NCBI GenBank assembly: GCA_028700095.1
Contig: JAQVTJ010000041.1
Span: forward strand, 1 to 13,011
Source of the DNA: Methanobacterium sp.
GTDB lineage: Archaea > Methanobacteriota > Methanobacteria > Methanobacteriales > Methanobacteriaceae
Direction: 5' to 3'
Length of the DNA stretch: 13,011 nucleotides
The notes beneath the pieces are model-generated. The model saw only the letters and a list, made by a program, of their open reading frames with translations. It was not told the origin of the DNA and made no database searches. Shown here one piece after another: positions 6,646 through 13,011 of the stretch (its first letter is position 1; each line of letters opens with the position of its first letter). The position numbers and the translations under genes are program-made.

Positions 6646-6843
6646 ATGGATGAAAATAAAAAGAAAAAAACTGAAGAGGAAATGGATGAGGTTAGTTGGG
6701 CAACAGCAGAAGAAGAAATGAAGGAAGTTGCACCTCCTGATCTCCTTGAAAAAGAAGATCCGGAACTGCTTAAAATTTATGGAAATATTAAGGTCAACCC
6801 TCCAGGATCTGGTGGGGTAAAACTGAAAAGTAAAAATAAATAA
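6646..6843 (+). CDS. small acidic hypothetical protein, 65 residues
   Basis: I do not recognise this family. The 65-residue product begins with a strongly charged segment (residues 2-30, almost all Lys, Glu and Asp, with one VSWAT patch). A Pro-containing turn (APPDLLEKEDPE) follows, then a more ordered-looking tail (LLKIYGNIKVNPPGSGGVKL, about residues 40-59) and a basic end. No membrane segment, signal or cysteine is present. It may be a disordered protein with a short conserved C-terminal motif, for example a partner that docks on a larger protein, but that is only inference. A good GGAG site precedes ATG 6646 and an A/T hairpin with oligo-T follows the stop, so it looks like a self-contained transcript. 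Its richer, codon-like sequence contrasts with the decayed DNA on both sides. Confidence 0.68.
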   Translation: MDENKKKKTEEEMDEVSWATAEEEMKEVAPPDLLEKEDPELLKIYGNIKVNPPGSGGVKLKSKNK

Positions 6844-6870
6844 AAAAATTTAATAATTTTTTCTTTTTTC
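6843..6870 (+). terminator. A/T hairpin and T-rich terminator after the 65-residue gene
   Basis: AAAAAATT (6843-6850) pairs with AATTTTTT (6855-6862) across a four-base loop, and a second T-rich run follows. It starts on the last base of the stop codon. Confidence 0.5.
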
Positions 6871-6983
6871 ATATTGGGTTTTTTTAGGGTTTTATATGTT
6901 AGTCTTAGTGGTTTCCATGGTTATTATTGAATTGGTTAAGTTCAGGGTAATAATCTAGTATGTTCACCACGCAAGGTTTATTA

Positions 6984-7320
6984 TTTAACTTGAAAATGTT
7001 TGTTATAACTATGGGCTTCTCTGCATTGTTTTGTTATGTAAGTAGTGGAATGTTAAAGTTGGAATTTAAATGTTTTGCTTGTATAATATGATTTATTATG
7101 TTTATAATCCCATGCACAATCAATCATGGTTTTTAGCATGTTTTTGATGAGTTTTATAACTTTATGTGATTCTAATATTTTATTATATTATGTTCATGGA
7201 ATCATTTTAACCATAAATATGGTATATGTGAAAATTAATAAAATTAGATCCATATTCTTTACATGAAAATAGCTGTTCTGTTTATCCTCAACAACACGTT
7301 TTTTTAAAACATGTTGAAAA
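6984..7320 (-). pseudogene. possible decayed coding region, minus strand, single frame
   Basis: One minus-strand frame runs about 112 codons with only three stops: two blocks of roughly 40 open codons and one of about 23. At this base composition random DNA would be expected to stop about once every twelve codons. Pieces include VLKKRVVEDKQNSYFHVKN, MIDCAWDYKHNKSYYTSK and ITKQCREAHSYNKHFQ, which read like protein. It could be a broken gene, a transposase fragment or chance. No family was recognised and there is no start codon with a ribosome binding site. Confidence 0.25.
7292..7316. repeat. 11-bp inverted repeat (hairpin)
   Basis: CAACACGTTTT (7292-7302) and AAAACATGTTG (7306-7316) form a stem with a three-base loop and one mismatched position. 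That position becomes a G-U pair only in minus-strand RNA, a slight hint of minus-strand transcription. No oligo-T run follows on either side, so it is not a standard terminator. Confidence 0.4.
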
Positions 7321-7534
7321 ATTTACAATTAAGAACAAACATAGACTATTTTTAACTAAATTGTCTAAAAAGATCCAATACACAGCTTTTCATCAGAACT
7401 AAACAAATTTCTAATTAAACTATCTTTTTTCATAACAAAAATATATAAAATATACATATCTTATTTTAAACATTAATATGCTTAATAAGACATAATTAAA
7501 GCTCTCAAAATAATATTTAATAAAAATTTGAAAA

Positions 7535-7549
7535 AGATATAAAATATCT
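7535..7549 (-). terminator. weak terminator after the rhodanese gene
   Basis: AGATAT/ATATCT with a three-base loop lies seven bases beyond the stop codon, and on the minus strand TTTTT follows directly (7530-7534). Confidence 0.4.
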
Positions 7550-7555
7550 AGAGTA

Positions 7556-7918
7556 TTAGATGTTTTTTAAATTTTGTACTATTGGGCAATGATTTTTTTT
7601 CCAGGTGCTGATTCCTCCTGAAATATTTTTGAGATCTGTGAAACCAGATTTTTCCATTATTTTAATTGCATCTGAACTTCTGCGACCAGAATGACAATAA
7701 ACTATATATTTTTTATTTTTATCCAAATTTTCTATTTCTTCTTTGAAATCTTTAGATTTATAATTAATATTCATAGAATTTTCAATATGGGATTCATTAT
7801 ATTCTTTAGGAGTTCTAACATCAAGGATAATTAAACTTTCCTTATTATTAGTATTAATTAGTTCGCGTGCTTCTTCTGGTTTAATATCATTTTTATCATT
7901 TCTTCTAATTTTAAACAT
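7556..7918 (-). CDS. single-domain rhodanese (sulfurtransferase-like) protein
   Basis: The 120-residue product is one rhodanese homology domain. The entry motif ILDVRTPKEYNESHIENSMNI (about 31-51) and the active-site loop YCHSGRRSS with Cys75 are both intact, so it can carry a persulfide. The closing motif NISGGISTWKK (98-108) is also typical. Such small cytosolic proteins move sulfane sulfur in cofactor or tRNA thiolation, or detoxify reactive sulfur; the acceptor cannot be told from here. A second Cys (111) near the C terminus could take part in persulfide transfer. The start is ATG 7918, with only a weak AGGG upstream. It lies 137 bp after the thermosome gene on the same strand, but a terminator in that gap argues for separate transcription. 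Confidence 0.93.
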   Translation of the reverse strand: MFKIRRNDKNDIKPEEARELINTNNKESLIILDVRTPKEYNESHIENSMNINYKSKDFKEEIENLDKNKKYIVYCHSGRRSSDAIKIMEKSGFTDLKNISGGISTWKKNHCPIVQNLKNI

Positions 7919-8014
7919 ATTAAAAACCCTATAATATTTGATATCTAGATTTTTTATTATTTTATTATGTTTATATATCTTTTGAGAGAATTTAAAAAAA
8001 GGTGTAAGTTATTT

Positions 8015-8054
8015 AAAAAAAAGGTAAAGATATTTAACAGGATTTTCCTGTTAA
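8015..8054 (-). terminator. terminator of the thermosome gene
   Basis: TTAACAGGA (8034-8042) and TCCTGTTAA (8046-8054) form a 9-bp stem with a three-base loop just beyond the stop codon. On the minus strand an eight-T tract follows at 8015-8022. Confidence 0.65.
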
Positions 8055-8055
8055 T

Positions 8056-9687
8056 TTACATCATAGGAGGCATGCCACCAGGCATTCCACCCATACCTTC
8101 CATTCCACCTTCTGGCATAGGTGTTCTTGTGGATGCTATCATATCATCGATACGTAGTATCATTTCTGCAGCTTCTGCAGCAGATTGTATGGCCTGTTTT
8201 TTCACCCTTTTAGGTTCAATAACTCCGGCTTTTTTCATGTCTGTTACATTACCAGTGAATACATTTAATCCCATGTATGGAGATTTTTCATGTGCTGCTC
8301 TTAAATCAACTAATGCATCGATACTGTCGAGTCCGGCGTTTTCTGCTAGTGTTTTTGGTACAACTTCTAATGCAGCTGCAAATGCTGCTATTGCTAATTG
8401 TTCCCTTCCACTTATGGTGTCTGCGTAGTCTTTTAATTCTTTGGCTATGGCTATTTCTGGAGCGCCTCCACCAGCTACTACTGTACCATCTTCTACTGTT
8501 GCTGCAACTACTCCTATTGCATCGTCAACTGCTCTTTCAACTTCCTCTGCAACGTGTTTGGTACTTCCTCTGAGTATGATTGAAACAGCTTTAGGATCTA
8601 CACAGTCTTCAACAAATAATAATATTTCATCGAATATTTTCTTTTCATATACCTGTCCTGCTATTCCAAGATCTTCTGGTTGTAGGTCTTCTAGGTTGGT
8701 TGCAACCCTTGCACCTGTTGCTTTTTCTAATCTTTCTATGTCAGATTTTCTAACCCTTTTAACTGCAAGTATACCTTCTCTTGCAAGGTAATGTTGTGCT
8801 AGGTCATCTATACCTTTCTGACAGAATAATACATTTGCTCCGCTTGCAATAACTTTATCAACCATGTCTTTTATCATGTTTTCTTCTTGTTCTATGAAAG
8901 CAGCCATCTGGGATGGGTCTGTGAGTTTTATTTTTGCATCGGTTTCTAGACTTTTAACTTCTATTGGATATTTTAAAAGTGCTATTTTAGCATTTTCTAC
9001 TTTTTTTGGCATGGCTGGGTCTAGTCTACCTTTGTCTATTACAACACCGTTTACTATTTGTGATTCTTCAACTGTTGCACCTTGGATTCTGTTGATGTTT
9101 ATATGTTTTTTATCAACTTCCCCATCTTCTTCCACCATTTGAACAGCTTTTACAATTAGCTCTGCTAATGGTTTTCTTGCTTTTTCTGTTCCTTTTCCAG
9201 TCATTGCTGTCATTGCAATGCTTAGGAGTGTTTCACGGTCTGCTGCATCAATTGATATTTTGTCTAATATTTCCTGTGCTTTTATTGCTGCTTTCCTGTA
9301 ACCCATGGATATTATTGTTGGATGGATTTCCATTTCAAGTAGATCTTCAGCTTTTTTTAGGAGTTCTCCTGCAATTATAACTGCTGTTGTTGTTCCATCT
9401 CCAACTTCATCTTCTTGGGTTTTTGCAACTTCAACTAACATTTTAGCTGCTGGATGTTCAATATCCATTTCTTTAAGAATTGTTACACCATCATTGGTTA
9501 CAACAATGTCTCCAAGACCATCAACAAGCATTTTATCCATTCCTTTAGGACCTAATGTTGTTCTTATGGTTTCTGCAAGTGCTTTACCTGCCATTATGTT
9601 CATTCTTTGAGCGTCTCTTCCCAGAAGTCTTTCTGTACCTTCTGGTAGTATTATAATTTGTTGGCCTTGGCCACCTAACTGTGCCAC
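8056..9687 (-). CDS. thsA: thermosome subunit (group II chaperonin)
   Basis: The 543-residue product is a full-length archaeal CCT/TCP-1-type chaperonin. Such subunits form double-ring complexes that close over unfolded proteins with a built-in lid and fold them using ATP. Visible signatures are TTLGPKGMDKML (43-54), TNDGVTIL (64-71), the nucleotide-binding GDGTTTAV (96-103) and VVAGGGAPE near residue 410. The C-terminal tail GMEGMGGMPGGMPPMM is the usual flexible Gly/Met repeat that lines the cavity. Equatorial, intermediate and apical domains are all complete. The start is GTG 9687, fixed by an almost perfect ribosome binding site GGAGATGAT (9691-9699). Whether it is the alpha or beta paralogue cannot be decided from one copy, so the symbol is provisional. 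It has its own promoter and terminator. Confidence 0.98.
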   Translation of the reverse strand: MAQLGGQGQQIIILPEGTERLLGRDAQRMNIMAGKALAETIRTTLGPKGMDKMLVDGLGDIVVTNDGVTILKEMDIEHPAAKMLVEVAKTQEDEVGDGTTTAVIIAGELLKKAEDLLEMEIHPTIISMGYRKAAIKAQEILDKISIDAADRETLLSIAMTAMTGKGTEKARKPLAELIVKAVQMVEEDGEVDKKHININRIQGATVEESQIVNGVVIDKGRLDPAMPKKVENAKIALLKYPIEVKSLETDAKIKLTDPSQMAAFIEQEENMIKDMVDKVIASGANVLFCQKGIDDLAQHYLAREGILAVKRVRKSDIERLEKATGARVATNLEDLQPEDLGIAGQVYEKKIFDEILLFVEDCVDPKAVSIILRGSTKHVAEEVERAVDDAIGVVAATVEDGTVVAGGGAPEIAIAKELKDYADTISGREQLAIAAFAAALEVVPKTLAENAGLDSIDALVDLRAAHEKSPYMGLNVFTGNVTDMKKAGVIEPKRVKKQAIQSAAEAAEMILRIDDMIASTRTPMPEGGMEGMGGMPGGMPPMM

Positions 9688-9750
9688 AATATCATCTCCT
9701 TTATTTCATTTTGTTATCTTGCTATGTATTTTATCAGTGGGTTAGAGGTT

Positions 9751-9770
9751 CTATAAATAGTTTTTGGTCA
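9751..9770 (-). promoter_or_regulatory. box A and BRE candidate for the thermosome gene
   Basis: On the minus strand ACCAAAAA (a TFB-recognition-like purine stretch) is followed by CTATTTATAG at 9751-9760. The start would fall near 9729, giving a leader of about 40 nt with the strong GGAGATGAT site. No obvious heat-shock repressor palindrome was seen. Confidence 0.5.
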
Positions 9771-9937
9771 TTTTCTATTTAAAACAAGTTATTAAATCTA
9801 CCTGTCCTTAAAAAACTATTAATATTCCTTGTAATACTGTTTAAAATACTTAAACATTTTCAATATTCTAGTTTAATCATAATATAAATTATGAAATTGA
9901 ATAGTTTTGGAATTATTTGTAGATTTAACTATATGAA

Positions 9938-11317
9938 TTATTTATTAATAAATGATTCAATAGCATTATCTACAACATTAATTATTGCATTTTTTAGTTT
10001 TTCATTCTTTCCATCTGTTACAATTGGTATATTGTCACAGTAAATCACTTCAAGACCTGCTTCAAGAGCATCTTTGGTTGCCACATCTACTGCTGCTGCT
10101 TTTAATTCTGTAAGCATAACATCAGCTTGATCTATATGTTTTTGTATATCTTTTTGTAGTAATGGTCTGTTAGAAAGATGTGGTGTGGTTCCAACTACTT
10201 TACAACCATGGAAATCTTGAAGATGTTCTATTAACACATCTTTAATTGAATCAGGTGCTGTTGTGGCAAAAAGTACATTTTTACCTTTTATATCACCTAG
10301 TGGTTTTGGCCTGAAAACTGTTGGTATAACTGTTGCTGTAGGATTTATTTCTTTAATGAATTTTTCGATTTGTTGAACTTTTTTATTACTAGCCATGGGT
10401 TCTTCGCACATGGTTAATATTATAAGATCTGCTAGGCCAATTCTAAATGGTCCAAAGAATTTTTCAATATTTAATATTGGCTGATTAACACCTACTAGTA
10501 CTATATGTTTATCTGTTTTTATTGGTGGAATAGCTGCTCCACTTCCTTCAATAATAACAAAATTTGAATCTACAGTATTGGCAAGTTCTGTTCCTTTTTT
10601 CATATTGGTTATGAACACATCACCAACCATACCACCACCACATCTTCTACAACCAATTGTAAGAATACGGCTCATTAATGCATCTTCCCAGTGGTCTGAG
10701 GCAGCATGCACACCTTTATTAGATTGTTCCATTAAATATTCTGGTGTTATTTCAATTTTATCCCCATGGACAATTTCAGGTTCTTCTGGCCCTCCACGGC
10801 CCATTGCAACTACACAAGGATTATAATTTTTTTTATCAATTAATCTAGCGGCATATGCTGATACTGCTGTTTTCCCTATTCTTTTACCTGTACCAAGAAT
10901 TTTAAGGGAAGGTTTTTTTAAAACTTCATGTTCTGTGATAGGATAAAATTTAAAATCTGGCCCTTCATAGGGTATTCCAAGTGAAAGCACAACTGTTGCG
11001 ATTTTAAACCTTTTAGAATAATCCACTATGGGTTCGTCTGATAGGTCCATTACAACATCAACATTATATTTCTTTATAATATCTCCTATTTTTGTATATG
11101 GTATTTTATGATGATCTTCACCAAAATAAACAGGTTTACCAAGCTGTTTAGTAATTCCTTCCTCTGATGAATCTCTTAATTTTTCTGTACCTCCAATAAA
11201 TACAACTGCCACAACCTCTTGATGTTCAAGACTATCAAGCATATCAAGGGCAGATTTTGTTACTGGGAAATAGTGTTCTCCATCAACTAAACATAGCATT
11301 CTTCTTAGGGGTTTCAT
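9938..11317 (-). CDS. cpgS: cyclic 2,3-diphosphoglycerate synthetase
   Basis: The enzyme uses ATP to close 2,3-diphosphoglycerate into cyclic 2,3-diphosphoglycerate, a compatible solute and phosphate/carbon store typical of Methanobacteriales and relatives. The product (459 residues from ATG 11317) has an N-terminal domain starting LCLVDGEHYFPVTKSALD, then a P-loop ILGTGKRIGKTAVSA (about residues 141-155) that binds ATP. Further blocks are MGRGGPEEPEI, CRRCGGGMVGDVF, IIEGSGAAIPPI and FRPKPLGDIKGK. The length matches known family members. The frame opens at GTG 11329, but that codon overlaps the GGAG site at 11329-11332. ATG 11317 lies 11 bases downstream of GGAG and is preferred; TTG 11323 is an alternative. 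It lies 250 bp upstream of the thermosome gene, which has its own promoter. Confidence 0.92.
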   Translation of the reverse strand: MKPLRRMLCLVDGEHYFPVTKSALDMLDSLEHQEVVAVVFIGGTEKLRDSSEEGITKQLGKPVYFGEDHHKIPYTKIGDIIKKYNVDVVMDLSDEPIVDYSKRFKIATVVLSLGIPYEGPDFKFYPITEHEVLKKPSLKILGTGKRIGKTAVSAYAARLIDKKNYNPCVVAMGRGGPEEPEIVHGDKIEITPEYLMEQSNKGVHAASDHWEDALMSRILTIGCRRCGGGMVGDVFITNMKKGTELANTVDSNFVIIEGSGAAIPPIKTDKHIVLVGVNQPILNIEKFFGPFRIGLADLIILTMCEEPMASNKKVQQIEKFIKEINPTATVIPTVFRPKPLGDIKGKNVLFATTAPDSIKDVLIEHLQDFHGCKVVGTTPHLSNRPLLQKDIQKHIDQADVMLTELKAAAVDVATKDALEAGLEVIYCDNIPIVTDGKNEKLKNAIINVVDNAIESFINK

Positions 11318-11377
11318 TTTCAATAACACTCCATTGAATGTTTATTTAAATATAATAAAGCAAAAAAATTTTGTTTG

Positions 11378-11387
11378 TATATAAAAA
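11378..11387 (-). promoter_or_regulatory. box A candidate for the cyclic diphosphoglycerate synthetase gene
   Basis: The minus strand reads TTTTATATAC about 60-70 bp upstream of ATG 11317. It predicts a start near 11355 and a leader that includes the GGAG site. A second AT-rich box at 11343-11352 is less well placed. Confidence 0.45.
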
Positions 11388-11555
11388 AATATACATTTTA
11401 ATATACTTTTTTTAAAATATACATTAATTAGATTAATTTTATATTTTAATATAAATAATATTTACATTATAATTGAATAATTTTGATAGTAAAGTTTCAT
11501 TAAATAGGATAAGTTATAAAAATTTTACAGGTAACAATCTGCTATATTTTAGGTT

Positions 11556-11885
11556 TTACATTGTTATTTTTTGGTTTTGATATCTTAAAGCACCATCATC
11601 TTGAAATTTAACTAATTCCTTTTTAGATCGTTTTACCAGTTCGAAAAGCCCGTTTGAAATATTTGTTGAAGTTCCACCATTATTGTTTGCAATTACTTCG
11701 GAAATAGCAGTTGAAAGCACAAAAATAGCATATTTATGTTCGGCTTTTGTTCTGTGTATATGATGAGGACTTATATTGAGACCGATATATTCACTACACT
11801 CGTCTTTTACAGGGTATTCGTCTTCAAGATTTTTCAAAACGTATACTAGAAACTGATGTATTTGTATGAGCTCATCCTTGTACAT
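11556..11885 (-). CDS. UPF0058 family protein (putative metal-binding)
   Basis: The 109-residue product matches my knowledge of the archaeal UPF0058 family: an N-terminal MYKDELIQIHQFLVYVLKNL helix, then the conserved patch NISPHHIHRTKAEHKYAIFVLSTA (about 37-60). Several histidines (10, 41, 42, 44, 50) with nearby acids could bind a metal, and the family is often labelled metal-binding, but its role is unknown. It is fully soluble and mainly helical. ATG 11885 has GGTG at 11894-11897 eight bases upstream, a good archaeal ribosome binding site. A spacer of over 200 bp before cpgS (AT-rich, with a new box A) suggests a separate transcript. It is divergent from hisD across 330 bp. Confidence 0.85.
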   Translation of the reverse strand: MYKDELIQIHQFLVYVLKNLEDEYPVKDECSEYIGLNISPHHIHRTKAEHKYAIFVLSTAISEVIANNNGGTSTNISNGLFELVKRSKKELVKFQDDGALRYQNQKITM

Positions 11886-12130
11886 TTTAAAGACACCTTC
11901 TTTTTAAGGATTATTCAATATTTCTAATGGCATGTTTATTTATATTTTAATTAGTACCTTAAAAAAAGATATAAGGGTTTTATTGATTTAATTTTTAGTA
12001 AAGTTACATGCCTAAATGTGTATGCATAAAAGTTGTGTATCATTACAGATAAAGGTTTTGAATAGAAAGACTAATATTAACCATAAATCAACCTAAAAAC
12101 CTTGAAAATAAATAATCTGTCATTATAAAT

Positions 12131-12176
12131 TATGTTAAATCATTAACTGGTAATATGTTAAATCATTAACTGGTAA
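12131..12176 (+). repeat. perfect tandem 23-bp repeat with internal dyad, operator candidate
   Basis: Two identical 23-bp units lie end to end (12131-12153 and 12154-12176). Each holds the dyad GTTAA-ATCA-TTAAC (12134-12147 and 12157-12170), so two equal palindromic sites sit 23 bp apart, about two helical turns and on the same face of the DNA. The second unit abuts the hisD box A candidate. This is the layout of a regulator binding site next to a promoter; no regulator can be named. Confidence 0.75.
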
Positions 12177-12185
12177 AATATTTAA
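12177..12185 (+). promoter_or_regulatory. box A candidate for hisD
   Basis: AATATTTAA sits about 35 bp before ATG 12216 and would start transcription near 12207, leaving almost no leader. That fits the lack of a good ribosome binding site before hisD. Confidence 0.4.
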
Positions 12186-12215
12186 CTTTAAAGGAACTAA
12201 TCTAAATTTGATAGG

Positions 12216-13011
12216 ATGAAAATAATAAAAATAGAAGAACAGAAAAACCAGGAACTGTTTAAGCGCTCTAAGCTTGATGCAGAAGAAGTTATGGATACTG
12301 TAAAAACTATATTAGCTGCAGTAAAAAAAGATGGTGATATTGCACTTAAACAGTATACTGAAAAATTTGATCGGGTATTGTTAGATAATATAAAAGTAGA
12401 TGATGAAGTAATAGAAAAAAGTCTAATAAATATAGATAAAAATCTTATAAAAGCACTTGAAAAAGCTGCAGATAATATATCAAAATTTCATAAGGCCCAA
12501 ATACCTGATGAATGGTTTATTGAAATTGAGGAAGGTGTTAAAGCCGGCCAAATTATACGTCCACTTGAAAGTGTTGGTTGTTACATACCAGGTGGTAGAG
12601 CAGTTTATCCTTCGACCATACTAATGACAGTTATCCCTGCAAAAATTGCAGGTGTAAAACGTATAATATGTTGTACACCACCACAGCCAGATGGAAGTGT
12701 TATGGATGTTGTTTTAGCAGCTGCTAAGGTTGCAGGTGCAACAGAAATTTATAAAGTGGGGGGTGCACAGGCAGTAGCTGCTATGGCCTATGGAACAGAA
12801 ACTATTCCAAAGGTGGATAAAATTGTTGGGCCTGGAAATATCTATGTAACAGCTGCAAAAAAATTGGTCTATGGAACAGTAGACATAGATTTTCCTGCAG
12901 GACCGTCAGAAGTATTGATATTAGCTGATGAAACAGCAAATTCTGATTATATAGTTGTTGGAGCAACCATTCTACATGGTCCACACCAGCTTGCCCAGAA
13001 ATCTATAAGAA
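12216..13011 (+). CDS. hisD: histidinol dehydrogenase HisD (N-terminal part, cut by window end)
   Basis: HisD oxidises histidinol to histidine in two NAD-dependent steps, the end of histidine synthesis, with a bound zinc. The first 265 codons are present. Clear family blocks are RPLESVGCYIPGGRAVYPST (115-134), KVGGAQAVAAMAYGTETIP (180-198), DKIVGPGNIYVTAAKK (201-216) and DFPAGPSEVLILAD (225-238). The start is ATG 12216, the first in-frame ATG before the conserved domain. Near the end the usual zinc-site block (D-x-L-S-Q-A-E-H in most HisD) reads GATILHGPH, about two residues shorter and lacking the expected Gln. This is either lineage variation or a small indel. The gene continues beyond the window, so length and later zinc ligands cannot be judged. 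Confidence 0.95.
   Translation, partial: MKIIKIEEQKNQELFKRSKLDAEEVMDTVKTILAAVKKDGDIALKQYTEKFDRVLLDNIKVDDEVIEKSLINIDKNLIKALEKAADNISKFHKAQIPDEWFIEIEEGVKAGQIIRPLESVGCYIPGGRAVYPSTILMTVIPAKIAGVKRIICCTPPQPDGSVMDVVLAAAKVAGATEIYKVGGAQAVAAMAYGTETIPKVDKIVGPGNIYVTAAKKLVYGTVDIDFPAGPSEVLILADETANSDYIVVGATILHGPHQLAQKSIR

Larger units (their letters stand above)
6871..7550. other. long gene-poor stretch before the rhodanese gene
   Basis: No intact gene is visible in about 680 bp. It contains a possibly decayed minus-strand frame (about 6984-7320), an 11-bp inverted repeat (7292-7316) and, at the right end, the small hairpin at 7535-7549 that may terminate the rhodanese transcript. Confidence 0.55.
11886..12215. 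other. 330-bp divergent intergenic region between UPF0058 gene and hisD
   Basis: No gene is seen. From left to right it has the UPF0058 ribosome binding site (11894-11897) and an AT-rich promoter candidate near 11937-11950 (minus). A nested inverted repeat follows (12045-12050 with 12115-12120, and 12052-12059 with 12096-12103), then the tandem repeat at 12131-12176 and the hisD box A at 12177-12185. Confidence 0.6.

Noticed and set aside
7292..7316. Inverted repeat considered as a transposon end or terminator
   Set aside because: There is no matching copy elsewhere in the window, no target-site duplication and no oligo-T tract beside it.
7967..9610. Several plus-strand open frames opposite the thermosome gene
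   Set aside because: They are the antisense of a strongly supported chaperonin gene, have repetitive Ala/Ser/Leu-rich products and no ribosome binding sites.
10578..10826. Plus-strand frame opposite the cyclic diphosphoglycerate synthetase gene
   Set aside because: It is antisense to a well-supported gene and has no start signal.
12131..12176. Tandem repeat considered as a minimal CRISPR array
   Set aside because: The two units are directly adjacent with no spacer and no cas gene is nearby; an operator or slippage duplication fits better.
12802..12984. Minus-strand frame opposite hisD
   Set aside because: It is a shadow of the conserved hisD blocks in the same interval, with a Leu/Gln-rich product.

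Overview
The window looks like a chromosomal segment from a very AT-rich methanogenic archaeon, most likely of the order Methanobacteriales and possibly Methanosphaera or a close relative. The signs are a group II chaperonin (thermosome), a cyclic 2,3-diphosphoglycerate synthetase, an archaeal-type HMG-CoA synthase/thiolase pair, a UPF0058 protein, TTTATATA-type box A promoters, GGAG/GGTG ribosome binding sites and frequent TTG/GTG starts. The genus is inferred from composition and gene content only. No rRNA, CRISPR array, intact transposase or phage gene is visible.

Layout. 1-2321 holds small housekeeping genes: methionine sulfoxide reductase A (+), a PaaI-like hotdog thioesterase (+), a HIT-family protein (-), and an unrecognised 116-residue protein (+) divergent from the HIT gene. 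A tRNA-Lys(CUU) lies on the minus strand at 2558-2631. 2640-3367 has no conventional gene. It does carry a good box A followed by two hairpins and a 24-codon ATG frame, which could be a small RNA or a tiny leaderless gene.

3368-5682 carries HMG-CoA synthase and acetoacetyl-CoA thiolase (+), the first two steps of the archaeal mevalonate route to isoprenoid ether lipids. They end at a clear hairpin/oligo-T terminator. The DUF35 OB-fold/zinc protein that commonly follows them in archaea is not here. 5744-7550 is almost gene-free: one small acidic 65-residue gene with a good ribosome binding site sits between two stretches that look like decayed minus-strand coding sequence.

7556-11885 is a run of minus-strand genes, in transcription order UPF0058 protein, cyclic 2,3-diphosphoglycerate synthetase, thermosome subunit and a single-domain rhodanese. 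Wide spacers, with box A candidates upstream of the first three and a terminator after the thermosome, suggest mostly separate transcription. The synthetase and the chaperonin both serve protein stability, one through a compatible solute and one by folding. The window closes with the first 265 codons of hisD (+). Its promoter is preceded by a perfect tandem 23-bp repeat with an internal dyad, the best operator candidate in the window.
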